A DNA stretch of 64,000 bases, taken from the NCBI GenBank assembly GCA_907165275.2, contig OU015662.1, positions 379,501 through 443,500 on the forward strand, written 5' to 3'. Origin of the DNA: Zygaena filipendulae (Eukaryota > Arthropoda > Insecta > Lepidoptera > Zygaenidae). This document shows positions 47,801 to 58,534 of the stretch, piece after piece. The position numbers were made by a program, and so were the translations under genes. Numbering within the stretch: position 1 is the stretch's first letter; every line of letters starts with the position of its first letter. The notes beneath the pieces were generated by a model. The model saw only the letters and a program-made list of their open reading frames with translations, ran no database searches and was not told the origin of the DNA.

Positions 47801-48755
47801 ACAACTAAGAATATAGATTTATAGACAGTTGCACTTTCGTGATATCCTTTTACTATAATGTTTTTAATTTATTATTTATTTTATCCAGATCAAAGACATC
47901 TTCGAAACCAGACGCGTAAAGTTGCGTAACTAATCATAGACGACGCGCGACTGCTTATATTCAACGCAACGGTGCGACCGCCGGATGGTTAAAATATGAC
48001 TACACCGTTCTGTTACACGCTGTATTTTTTTTTTGTATGCTCACCAACTGTAGTAGGTACATACCTACCGATCATGTATGATTTATTAACCACACGCGTC
48101 ATTCCCCAGGGGACATAGTAATCAAGGCCTTCACGGACATCACGACGGCAGATGGCGCGGACGGCAAGCCCCACTGGCACATCACCTCGTGGCGGCACAC
48201 TTACCACGTCAAGACGAATACGCACTTCCATTTCGAAAATCTTTTCGATGGCAACAAATTGCTAGGTGAGGACTTTGAACAAACAATCCACCTTTTTTGA
48301 TATCAGATTTAAGAACAACAATACCATCAAAAAATTCCTTGCTCATTGGAGGATTCCAAGGCTCTTTAGTCAACTCATCCCACTTCAAACTTATCCCGCG
48401 GGATGAGTTGTCTAAGTAATTAATAAGTTCTCCAAATATTATATTTATTTTTTCTATTAAATATTCTGTGTGCTTTGGGCACGAGAGGAGTTTTTTTGAG
48501 GCACGTTAAATTAACGCGGCATAATGAAGCCCTACTACGTACCTAGCTTAGGCGTTATATATTTTCTATCACTTAACAGTCTTAACACACTGTTTTGTTA
48601 CAGCTACGCCAGTTGAAGAATTCGCCAACAGCAACTGGCGCGAGGTCATGCAAGAAATAGCGCCACCGATAGTGAAAGCCATCGTGGAGCGTGTCGTGGA
48701 AGCAGTAGAAGCTGTCTTCAAGGCAGTGCCGGCTGATGAACTTTACATACCATAA
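41809..48755 (+). CDS. JHBP/takeout family secreted protein, paralogue E
   Basis: Five exons: 41809-41863, 43998-44217, 47205-47335, 48110-48265 and 48604-48755, phases 1-2-1-1, 237 aa. The signal peptide is MLRYLCFVTVILGVRSASG. The mature start is APFIKPCKLDDTACALA, with the diagnostic cysteine pair, then GIPELGVKPVDPLHLE, LRGNYKLGGRLLVLP, NLFDGNKLL and the C-terminal NSNWREVMQEIAPPIVKAI. An extra cysteine pair (KGCAVDAL and IRCTVEL) lies where D has DCNI and NCWL. This is the only member of the cluster on the plus strand, and exons 2 and 4 are clearly more GC-rich than A-C, which creates a long antisense frame over exon 2 that is not a gene. Poly(A) signal AATAAA at 48787. Predicted secreted hydrophobic-ligand carrier; ligand unknown. 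Confidence 0.93.
42640..42836. repeat. Main dispersed repeat, reverse-type copy in intron 1 of gene E
   Basis: Ends 'ggtgaaaccgcgggagacag' with 'ctagtaat', the mirror of the 'actagctgtgccccgcgg' start seen elsewhere. Further copies are at about 42840-42960, 43440-43640 and 44690-44800. Confidence 0.7.
43769..43835 (+). repeat. tRNA-like SINE head in intron 1 of gene E
   Basis: TGGTGTAGCGGTATGG resembles an A box and GCGGGTTCGATTCCTGC is a B box. The acceptor stem does not close, and it is followed by 'aaacatacataaatatgcga' rather than a Pol III T-run. Most likely a second SINE type. Confidence 0.55.
45296..45503. mobile_element. MITE, family 1, well-preserved copy in intron 2 of gene E
   Basis: TIRs of about 25 bp: GGAGCTAGGATGCGCAACAT at the left and its exact complement at the right, followed inward by ATCGA motifs. 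208 bp. Related to 11001-11260. Confidence 0.88.
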
Positions 48756-48786
48756 GAATAGTGTGATTCCTATTGAATTTTTGTAC

Positions 48787-48792
48787 AATAAA
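48787..48792 (+). terminator. Poly(A) signal of gene E
   Basis: AATAAA about 32 nt after the stop codon, overlapping a second AATAAA. Confidence 0.65.
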
Positions 48793-49261
48793 TAAATTAT
48801 TTATCTTAGAGACAAACTGAAATAATTTGAAAGTAACGAACCTTCCTATAGATTCTCTAAGTAGTTTGTAATACATACATAACTAGTCGACTCAAATGTA
48901 GTCGTTAGTTGCCACTCGTATTTGTTTTTGGATGCTTAAAGAATACTTACAATTACATATGACTTGTAAGTTGCTTAGGTACCAATAACAATAGTAGTAT
49001 CAAATCGATTACTGTGTAAACCAGTAGGTACTAAATCGATTAGGCACATCACTAATGTCAATTGCCAACTCTACTGTCTTGTATCAGTGACAGTGACATT
49101 ATTACATCAATGACAACTGACGTTTTTTTTGTAGGTTATGTTGTTAAACTTCTGTTTGTAAACGCTTCAAAATAATCCTATATTAATGTTATCCAGCATT
49201 AAGAAAACTATCAAAAATATATATAAATACCTATTCTAAGTGTAACAAAGAATTAATCACT

Positions 49262-50284
49262 ATGTTGTGTCCGGATATTTGTAATATACCTTTACCAAAA
49301 ATTATAACTAAACAAAAAATCTGCGATAATATGGAATCACTTAGGAAACAAATAGAAAGAAACAATTTCTATCACAGTGTAATTGTAACGTGTCTAGATG
49401 AAAATCCAGTGCCGCGACTTATCGACGAAGCCGTATCGGAAGACAGTGATTACTACAAGATCTCAAACTGCAGAGTCACACAGTTTCTCGATGATAAGTT
49501 TATTGAGAACTTCGTCAAGAATGGCGAATTGTATTGTTTATCTGTTGATAGAGATTGTATGGTGAAGAATTGCGCTGCTATTACTCCAGACGGTATATTA
49601 ACCATACATGTCCTAGACTTCATTTATCAAACTTTAGGTTTGGAAGGCACAAAAAGACCACACAGATTTTACGAAATCAAAATTGATTTAAAAAACCTGA
49701 AACACGTTGATAAAATCAGGAAATCCTTGAACAAACTGGAATCATTCGATTTTTATGTGTCCTGGGTACCGCACCAAGAAAACATTTGTCCATCATCTGT
49801 AGCGAAATATTTCAACGACAAACATATTACAGTAACCGTGCACAAACTAGAAATACAACACATATTAGCAGATGTTCCTGAAATTCCTTCAATTAAAGAT
49901 GTACATTTGCAAGAAATAACAGAGTGGATTGGCCTTTTGGCTCTAAAAGGTGACCTTTCACCAACTGAAAGTTACATCAGCACATACTCACAACCAGAAA
50001 GTGAATATGCTTTAAAATTGAACAAAGTATCACTTCTAGTTGCAAAAGGTTTTTTAACTTCGTATCTTTTAATGAATTTATGTAAAAGATTAGCAGAATA
50101 TATACCGGGAAGAGAAATAGAAAACATATGGGCATCAGCAAGTGCTCAGAGTTTTGAAAACAATCTATGGCAGTGGGAGAGCAGTACACCGAGGATGTTT
50201 CAAGCTATTGACTGCTCGTGCAATATTTTTGTGACAAACAATAAGTTTAATGTGTATTCAATAGGACAAATAAAATTTTCATAA
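49262..50284 (+). CDS. RPP40: RPP40, ribonuclease P / MRP protein subunit p40
   Basis: A single-exon ORF of 340 aa, close to the 363 aa of the human protein. Rpp40 is a subunit of nuclear RNase P and RNase MRP, which process the 5' ends of tRNA precursors and rRNA precursors. Shared pattern: an N-terminal stretch ending IENFVKNGELYCLSVD (the family has ISTFIKKGxxYAL), ITPDGILTIHVLDFIYQTLGLEG (family PNGxLxLSLDKxTYxxxGLxG), and the best block EITEWIGLLALKGDL then YISTYSQPES, matching the family's LFDWLG and FISTYCCPEP. It ends with a WxWESSTPRMF-like region. The start at 49262 is the first ATG; a second at 49331 (MESLRKQ) is possible. There is no intron, unusual beside multi-exon neighbours. 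506 bp separate it from gene E. Confidence 0.85.
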   Translation: MLCPDICNIPLPKIITKQKICDNMESLRKQIERNNFYHSVIVTCLDENPVPRLIDEAVSEDSDYYKISNCRVTQFLDDKFIENFVKNGELYCLSVDRDCMVKNCAAITPDGILTIHVLDFIYQTLGLEGTKRPHRFYEIKIDLKNLKHVDKIRKSLNKLESFDFYVSWVPHQENICPSSVAKYFNDKHITVTVHKLEIQHILADVPEIPSIKDVHLQEITEWIGLLALKGDLSPTESYISTYSQPESEYALKLNKVSLLVAKGFLTSYLLMNLCKRLAEYIPGREIENIWASASAQSFENNLWQWESSTPRMFQAIDCSCNIFVTNNKFNVYSIGQIKFS

Positions 50285-51352
50285 TTCTGATATTTTATTT
50301 ACAACTTGATATTCCCAGTGCTTTTATCTGTATAGTTAAATATTGGTATTTCCTTGATATTTTTTACTTGGCCAAAATGTAACAAAACAATGGCCATACT
50401 ATAGTATACAAGTTCATTAAAAAGATCAGTGACAGCAATTTTTTATTATTCAGCAATACTGCAGCTTCCACTCTGCCTGTGGTATGGTAGTTGTCAACTG
50501 GACTATGAAAAAATTATATTTTCCATCTATCATTGAAAAAATTTGAAAATCAGTTTAGTGGTACCAGAGATTATCCCCTATGTCAACTCTCAAGGTAATA
50601 TAGTGTAGATTGGTACCTACAGTTAGCTAAATAAAAAAACTTTTTAATAAGGAATAATTATATGTTTATTTAAAACAAGATCGTTGCATTTTACTGGGTT
50701 TTCCCTGCACCAAAACTATATTAATTAAAACATACAACAAACAAATCAACAAAAATTCACAAAAATGCAAATTTTCATAACCAATATAATAAGTATTAAA
50801 ATTATACACCATACTTCATATCAAAATCCAATTATAAGTATTGGAAATTGGAAATATTAAGTAAGTAACTTCAAATAAGGACCTCTGAAATATATTAGAC
50901 ACCTGCAAACAGTTTGAAAGTGAGAAACTTATAATTTAGAACAAAAAGAACATTGAAAATGTTCGGTGTGAACAGTTCTGGTGGAAACTTATAAAAGATT
51001 TTTAACTACAAAACACCATATTTGCAGCTGAATAGTGCAATATCTAGTTTACACATTAATTTGGATAGGTATTAAAATAATTGGGTTCACAATATTTTAA
51101 GTCTGTCGTTTACAAATGGCCATACTTTGTATAATGCTGGGTCGAATGGTACCGCCGCATCGTCCAGTCGGTGTTCTGTTGTGACCACAGTTGAAACCTT
51201 GTTTTTGTAACCCAGTGTAACACAGTGGTTTAACGTGGTAGACTTCACCCTCAAGAGGGTGTCCTACCACAGTTTAAACTTAGGCGTGCACGGAACAAAA
51301 CAGCGGCGTTTTCTCTCCTCAGCAGTACAATATTATTATGATTTCATTGGTT
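50285..51352. other. Spacer between RPP40 and a TIR element, no gene seen
   Basis: AT-rich RPP40 3' flank followed by a non-repetitive stretch. A short hairpin-like motif 'aacgtggtagacttcaccct' with 'aagagggtgtcctaccacag' lies near 51232-51272. No frame is convincing. Confidence 0.5.
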
Positions 51353-52008
51353 AAAGTATAGTATATGGACCGTTGATTTTTGGGGTCAGAGGGAGACGGG
51401 GAGGGGGGGAGGGTAGACGGGAAGCCTCCCTTAAAAGGGGGAGTTGCGGAAACGCGTAGTTTTTTTTTTTATGAATTTTTGAATGTTCTAACCTAACCTA
51501 GCCGTTCCTTTCCAAAAATGTAGGATTTTCATCAAATTAAACTACAAACCGCTACGCAAAGTGTTTCTGGCGCTTCGCCGGCCGCTGCCGCGGCACGCTG
51601 CGCTCGGCTCGCGCGTTATCTTACATGTTCTAACCTAACCTAACCTAGCCGTTCCTTTTAAAAAATGTAAGATATTGTTTCTCAGTACAAGATGGTGCCG
51701 CGTGCACGCACAAGTTGTAATATAAGAAACTGTATTAAAGATGCCACACCAGTTGTCACGCATTTGGTGTGCCATTTTGGAACGCATGCAATGACGTCTA
51801 TTGTAATAAAAAAAAAACGTAAACACAATCACCTCAATTTACTAGTTTATAACCTCAATTTAGTCTAAAAACTTAACTTTTTAATATTTTTTTTTAGAAA
51901 AACTATAAGGTTCCGCAATTTGAAACTTTGCAGAAATGTAGCTTAGACTGACACCTTTCAGCCTAAAAATTCTGATTGCCCAACTCGACGGTCCATATAC
52001 TATACTTT
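51353..52008. mobile_element. TIR element of 656 bp with perfect 21-bp ends, 79 bp past the SOD1 stop
   Basis: AAAGTATAGTATATGGACCG at 51353 is repeated inverted at 51988-52008, 21 of 21 bases counting the next T. The interior has a GC-rich block (about 51570-51615, 'cgcttcgccggccgctgccg') between short CCTAA runs (51491-51505 and 51631-51650). The same GC-block plus CCTAA arrangement occurs in the element at 56644-57177. No transposase ORF. Confidence 0.8.
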
Positions 52009-52086
52009 ATCCATTTCATTGCACAAAATGACGGTTTGTAAACGGACGAACTATAAATTTTTACATAACTACTAGGACGCTATGAT

Positions 52087-55000
52087 TTAGGATTTGGCAA
52101 GGCCGATGACCCCGCAGGCGATGCGGGCGCCGGCGTTGCCCGTGGACTTGCTGAGCTCGTGCCCGCCGAGGCCGAGGTCGTCCGGGTCCGCGTGCACCAC
52201 CAGCGTGCGGCCCACGATGCTGTTGGGGCCCACCAGAGAGATCTGCGAGTCCTGGATGCACACCTGGAGGAAAATAGCATCCAATTCCAATAGGCTATTG
52301 ACAAATTTTTGTTTTTAGTCCGTCCTGTGGATTCATAAAAAATATAAGGCACCTATTTTTCTTTTTTTACGTAAGCAAAAAATTACGGAGATAAGTTGAG
52401 TCGAAATGTCGCGTGACATCACAATTAGGTAGGTACATAATATTCTACGTCATAGTCATACATAGTCTGCTATAGTCTGTGACAAACCAAATATGGAGTA
52501 GATGTGTAAATGGGCTAAGTCCACTCCCGCCACAAGCTCGACGTAAGCAGAGCAACCCAAGTGGGCAGACACAAGCGGCCTTGGCACCGAATTCAAACCA
52601 ATCAGTGAGCACAAACCAATAATAACATTACGTGTATTTTTGTTTTTTGGATTAAATCGGTATTTTGTTATATTTAGCTTTTTAGTTTTGTTTTTGGAAG
52701 TTGGTTTTAATTTTTTTGTTATAATAACTTAATTTTGTGGGTTACCTAACATGATAATGCTTATCGGCGTCCAGATATGCCATGGAACTAGTACCACGAC
52801 GATGATTTGACAAGTGGTGTGACCGTAAGACCCAATAAGAATTGAGAACAGTAAATAGGTATATAAAAGTTGTATCAACCTTAGTGACCCCACCGTCGGC
52901 GGCCGCCTCGATGTTCCCTAGGTCGCCGACGTGCCGCGCGGCGGCGTCGGGCGCGCCGTGCTCGCTCTTGGTCGGGTTGAAGTGCGGCCCCGCCGACGTG
53001 CAGCCGTTGGTGTTGTCGCCGAACTCGTGCACGTGGAAGCCGTGCTTGCCCTGGTCGTGACGTATTCAGAAACAATGGTCGATTAATGGGCTAGGTCCCA
53101 AACAAAATGGAAGTTTATTCAAAGACTCATTATTGCTATTTTTGCTCTATTTTCTACTTTGCTATTTTTCCAAAATTTTATTATGCCTCTTTTCTGCATT
53201 TCAAAAAAATATGACAATGACCAAGTTTAGCGCTGTGAATTGTGACGGGTTGTTACAAATATCCGTTTATCGAGACGATGCTAAGAATTGTCGGATACAA
53301 ATACATCGGAAACTAAGTAGGTACCTAGGTAATAGATTTATCTTAATCCCTACATATGATAAAATAAAGTCCTCCACCGCATCTGTCTGTTCGCAATAAA
53401 CTCAAAAACTACTGAACGGATTTTCATGCGGTCTTCAAAAATAAATAATTATATAAGGTTTATAAGTCTTGTTTATCTTGGAATTCCCACGATTTCAAAC
53501 TTGAAATTATCGCGAGTGAAACCGCGGGGGACAGCTAGTATCTACTATTTATTAGAATAAGTAGGAGGTAAATCGAGTAGGTATTGTTCGTGTCATTACA
53601 TAATTAATATGTAATTATTCCAGTAAATTACCATTCTTTAAATGGTATAATATTCAAAAATGTACGTATATCTGATGTATGTACGTATGGTAGTCAATGC
53701 CGTGATAAATGGACGGGTTCATGACCTTGATGCCAGCTATATGATAATTAATGATTTTACTTGCGTCTTGTACAGTCACTTACAGATTACTTAGATAAAA
53801 TTTGATAATGTACATAAGTAATTTTATTATTTACTATCTTTCATTCAAAACAAGTATAGCTACTTGAAACACTTTTAAATAACACAGACATCATCTTTAT
53901 TTGGCATCACAATGAACCTTTTTATGATTATCCAGACTGCGAAAATCTCATGAAAATACATCCTCCATGTGAAAATACAATCAGTAAATTTGGAGATAAT
54001 GATAATATAAGAAAGACTAAAATAGCTTTGTGCCGTTAGATAATCTAATTTACCATGGGTGATATTCTTATATCACCCATGGTAAATTAGATTATTCAAT
54101 CTTAACATTAGACACGCAGCCTATGTTTTATTGTTTTATCATTTAATATTTATAGATTACTAGTTAATTCCACAATTTCACCTGCGTTAATTTGAAGTTA
54201 CCGCGAGAATCCCGAAGTTAAAAAATGTCCCTCTGTATTATAACCCTGACATGTATACAACATTTGATGGTGATCAGGAGGGAAATTATGTAACTTTTGT
54301 TGCTATCATCATCATATTTCAGTTTTAATAGGAAAAATAGCGATTTTGTGATTAATTAACCATGTTTAGGCAGCTTCAACTTTTGAACTTTGTTAAGGTG
54401 TGAAAGCGTAACAAACAAACTCACATTCGCATTTATATAATATTAAGAATAAACAAACTCCCAAACAAACAGTACCTATAAGTTGGTCTTAAATTTAAAC
54501 TCACAATAAGTGCTCAAATTCAGCTTGCCCAATGCAGACTTTTGTAGTTAATATTACATGACATGCCTACTTACAAGCAATCTGAAGGTCATTTTATTGC
54601 TAGGTAATAGGTACCTACTGTTGTCATAGTAGTAAATAAGTTACAAGTAGTAGGTACATGAACTATTTCATAATATTTTACTATGTTATTGTATCAAATC
54701 AGTGAACTGAAACAAATGATAAGAATATCAGCAAAAAATCTTTCATTTTCAACAATATTAACTGTTAGGAATCTTTTCTACATGAATCACCTTATGACTT
54801 ATTTACTTCTTCTTCTTTTAAGATATGGCTTCCACTATGTTCATGACTTATTTAACATGTAAATCTTGCAGAGGGAAGTACCTATAGTGTGCACATATTA
54901 ATTACTAACGTCATATTTTAATTGCTACCAAAACTTCCACAAGTAAAAAATAACAAGTAGACCTACCACTTGCAAAGTTTGCTCTCGGCGCCCATTATCG

Positions 55001-57416
55001 GTATCGCACCCATTATCGGTATCGCGCCCATTACCGGTATCGCGCCCATTACCGGTATCGCGCCCATTATCGGTATCGCGCTCATTATCGGTATCCCGCC
55101 CATTACCGGTATCGCGCCCATTATCGTTATCGGAACGCATCGGCAGTTTTAGGTGGCAAATAGCAATATAATTTAATATTGTGGCAATAGAGTAGAAACC
55201 ATGATATATGGTGGTAGTAATAAAATTTGTTATACCTATCATGGAAATGCTGATACTGATAGTGGGCGCTAGTTTTTAGAATGCTGATTAACTAACAGCT
55301 GATCTAATCAGCTGTTTCATCTTGTTCAACTGATACTGAAACATTATTGTTAGAATAAAAACCCAATAGTTTTTGTAGTTATATTTTTTGAGAAAACTAG
55401 TTGAACCAGAGTCCAGAAAATTTTTTTTTTGCTTATGCTCTCTCTTATGACATACCATAATTATGACTAAATCAACGGTTCCAATTTAGGAACAAACAAT
55501 TTTTTAAGAGCTGGTTAGTTAAATCTTGTAGACTAGCATTTCAGAAACTAACTTCTAGAATGATATTTTGGGTTTTGTCATACAAACTACTTCTTTTTAT
55601 ATCCTTAATACACTAGTTGTCATACCTTAGACAATCCCTGGACTTCTCCACTGACAACTACAGGTGATTTTTCATCCTGAAATCACAAAGTTTTATCTTT
55701 TATGAACATTATGAATACATAAGTATATGAATATATAAGGTATGTGTGTGATTTCTTTTATCAGTCCATAGAGCACAGTTCATTATGATATTTCCAATTT
55801 TGGATAGTTTTTACATCGTACTAGAAAGTGCTATAGTAATAATATAATTATTATCTTGAAACATAATAACTGTTGTTGTGGTGTAACTGTGTGAACCACA
55901 CAATCACAATTAAACAATTAGAAGACTATATGGACACAGATAAGCAATAACATGTTAACCCACAAAACAAAGTTATTGATTCAGTATGATTTATTGAAAG
56001 TTGGAGAACGTTTTTTAATTATGTGTTCACCTTATTATAGTACTTAAATATGTAACTAAATATTGAACATAAAAATGTTAAAACCAAATGGCGCTACAAT
56101 TTCAAAATTTTAATTTACTCAAAATTTCTCCAGTGTGGGTTAACACACTACTGCTTATCTATGTCCATATAAGAGAACCCCAGGCAGTAGCTGTTTAAAA
56201 ATTACATAAAAATCCTATGATCTCTATTAACGACCAACAACTTTGGGGGATAACAAACAACAAATTACAGATTAACCTGAAAGTTATAAAAATTAAGTGT
56301 AACTTTTGTTTTAAGTAGTTGCATCTGTGATACATCAAGTGAAATATACAAACTTCATTAATTACAAGCTCCTTTCATGCTTAATACTACTGCTATATTA
56401 AATGTATAACTACACTACTTTGCAAAGCAGTTCAACTCATCTAGCTGCAAGGTAAGATTACCTATGTAGTAGGTAGGTACTAGGTAGCTAAATATTATGT
56501 ACAATTAATTATCAGAAGGAAAACATAGGTTACCTACTCATGAAGAGTTAAATCATAATATACCTACCTACCTAGTAATACACTTTATATTTGTTACCTA
56601 CGGGCTACGGTAGAATTCTAAACACTGATTAGCTTGGGAAGGACTGTACAATAAGCACCCTCGATTTTTAATAGTTACAATTTTTTTTTGTATAGAATAG
56701 TGTGTTTATAGTGTATTTCTCAAATCCGCAAATTACGGAAATTCATAATTTTCGAGAAAAAAAAATAATAAAAACCTTACTCAATTTACGATAATATTTT
56801 AACTATGGCGCTTCGCCGGCCGCTACCGCGGCACGCTCGCTGCGCTCGCTCGGCTCGCGCGACTTCGTCAACAGTGCAAACCTAACCTAACCAACTCAAG
56901 TTTAACAAATTTTCATTTTCATTAGCAAATTATAATAATCAAAGATAATAAATAATATAATCACTTTATCCGAATGTAAAACGAAACAATTCTTACAAAG
57001 TCAATGGCAAATGGTTGACACATCGCGGAGTTTTGTATGAAATTGTGAAACTTTAGTATTTTTTTTCTCGAAAACGATGAGTTTCCGTAATTAGGGATTT
57101 TATGTGAAGTTATATTAAGCAAAGTCCCACACACATAAAAAATATGAAGCTCTAAATCGCGGGTGCTTATTGTACAGTTGAGCCTTAGCTTGTTTACAAA
57201 AAAGGTGTAATTAACAAATAATTCAAATTCGTAGTAGCAAGAAAAACAAGTCAAATTTCTGAGATAATTAGCGTACGGGTAGGTAGCAATTAGTACCTAG
57301 TTAAAGGATCAGCCTATGTAACTAGGTAGGTACCTACTTCAAATGGAAAATACCTTTTGGTCGAAGAACACCGAACCTTTGACATCACCATTCAGGACGC
57401 ACACCGCTTTCACCAT
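52087..57416 (-). CDS. SOD1: SOD1, cytosolic Cu/Zn superoxide dismutase
   Basis: Four exons: 57416-57354, 55676-55626, 53050-52880 and 52263-52087, all phase 0 with GT-AG borders; 153 aa, the canonical length. The enzyme dismutes superoxide to oxygen and peroxide. Copper and zinc ligands are all present: H44 and H46 ([11 protein letters not shown]), H61, H69, H78, D81 (RHVGDLG) and H119 ([10 protein letters not shown]). Also present are the structural disulfide C55-C145, the active-site Arg142 and the C-terminal [17 protein letters not shown]. No signal peptide ([11 protein letters not shown]), so cytosolic. Exons 3 and 4 are strongly GC-rich (over 65% by eye) in AT-rich surroundings, giving long false frames on both strands. 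Introns hold a minisatellite, a palindrome and several MITEs. A hAT element begins 169 bp upstream of the ATG. Confidence 0.97.
52540..52735. repeat. Fragment of the 'accgacttcc' element family in SOD1 intron 3
   Basis: 'ggcaccgaattcaaaccaat', 'ttggattaaatcggtattt' and 'gttttgtttttggaagttgg' match 3160-3310 and the arms of the foldback at 8570-9050. Confidence 0.7.
54041..54094. repeat. Perfect palindrome, 25-bp arms and 4-nt loop, in SOD1 intron 2
   Basis: Left arm 54041-54065 (begins TAATCTAATTTACCATGGG) and right arm 54070-54094 are exact complements around TCTT. It could extrude as a cruciform or form an RNA hairpin. Confidence 0.95.
54991..55132. repeat. 18-bp minisatellite, about 8 units, in SOD1 intron 2
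   Basis: The unit is CCCATTATCGGTATCGCG with C/T changes at two positions (ATTATCGG or ATTACCGG). The unit is a multiple of 3, so both strands stay open (PIIGIA repeats or DNGRDT repeats). The product is not thought to be made. Confidence 0.92.
55931..56166. mobile_element. MITE, family 2, copy 3, in SOD1 intron 1
   Basis: Ends TGGACACAGATAAGCAATAA and, inverted, TGGACATAGATAAGCAGTAG. Both outer borders read TATA. The best-preserved of the three copies (others 11272-11487 and 11552-11811). Confidence 0.88.
56644..57177. mobile_element. TIR element, 534 bp, in SOD1 intron 1
   Basis: Ends CTGTACAATAAGCACCCTCG and, inverted, CTGTACAATAAGCACCCGCG. Inner inverted motifs 'attacggaaa' and 'tttctcgaaa' form a second stem. 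The centre carries the GC-rich block (about 56808-56861) and 'aacctaacctaacc' (about 56879-56892), as in the element at 51353-52008. Confidence 0.82.
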
Positions 57417-57584
57417 CTCGCTTGTTAATTGTTATTACGTAAAAATAAGAATATAAAATTTTCGGTGGTAATTAGTAACTACTAACTAGTAAGCAATGCA
57501 GATAAGTACGCCGGTTATTTTTTTCTTGTTGTAATAATGTGGTACGGACTGACTTTGAGAGTTTTGAGACTGACTACTAGACAT

Positions 57585-58534
57585 TAGCGGTGGGCGTTGT
57601 ACGGACGCTCTAGTTACATCGACCGTCGCCGTATGATCTACGAACGGACGGTTCGCCGATCCCCAGGCGACTAGTTGAATTCGAAGACGGACGACGGCCG
57701 CGACGAGCGACGACGGGCGCAACGAGCAACGAGCGCAACGGGCGAAACGTTGACGACGCAAGTCGCGACCGTTACTCAGCCGACTAGTAGAATTCGAAGA
57801 CGGCTAAACGGAGAAGTTTACGGCAACGGACGAAACATTGTTGACGACGCGCGACGCTTGAATATAGGCGGTTTATACTTTAATAGTGGATATCATATAC
57901 CGGTACATTAGTTCGTTGAAATGATAGTATCATCTATCGAAATTTGAATTCTAATTCAATCGGTTAGAGTTTTTATTTGAGTGGGCCGGATATATTAATT
58001 ATTATTAGGAAGCCTACATTTAAACTTACAAACATAAACTTTATTACTTTAGCTCTTTGTATTTATTATCCCATTTTATATTAATAGTAATATAATATAG
58101 ATCATATAGATAATGTTTGGTAAGTAAATTATAATTATAATTTTTATTATATCAAACAATTAATATCATATAATTAACATCAGTAGGTATTTAACTAATT
58201 TCAATCAGTTTACTAATAAAAACATTCAATTTATGAAATTTCATTTAAAATTAACGTGGCGATGACCGATAAGTACCTACTTAAATCTACTGTCTAGCGT
58301 CTACCAACAACGCGCAGGGCGACTTCGCGACGAACGAGGCCGGAGTACGTCCTCGATAACTGCCGTCGCGGAGGACGTCTCGTCCTCGCTCGTCGCAAAG
58401 TTGCGTGAAACGGCCCCCGTCGCTGCAACGGCCAACGATTAGTCGTCGAATTCAACTAGTCGAACGACTAGTCGATGACGACGATCGGACGGTCTCGTTT
58501 CGTCGTTCAAAAATGCGACGACGACCCACCTCTA
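57585..58534. mobile_element. Non-autonomous hAT element, 950 bp, immediately upstream of SOD1
   Basis: The ends are TAGCGGTGGG and, inverted, TAGAGGTGGG, the hAT-type terminus. The 8-bp sequence CTAGACAT occurs directly outside both ends (57577-57584 and 58535-58542), the diagnostic hAT target duplication. Subterminal GC-rich stretches carry repeated 'cgactagtngaattcgaag' motifs and many CGACG units. ORFs at 57486-57911 and 58405-58674 fall partly inside and are not transposase. Confidence 0.9.

Noticed and set aside
51491..51650. CCTAA runs as a telomere remnant
   Set aside because: Only two to three units at a time, inside a TIR element; no extended TTAGG array.
52061..52352. Several overlapping open frames on both strands over SOD1 exon 4, and similar ones at 52742-53075
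   Set aside because: They arise from the high GC content of the SOD1 exons; only the frame giving [10 protein letters not shown] and [10 protein letters not shown] is real.
54991..55132. Possible CRISPR-like array
   Set aside because: Units are contiguous with no unique spacers; this is a minisatellite in a eukaryotic intron.
57486..57911. ORFs of 78-91 aa rich in Arg upstream of SOD1
   Set aside because: They fall largely within the hAT element's CG-rich subterminal repeats and show no transposase or host domain.
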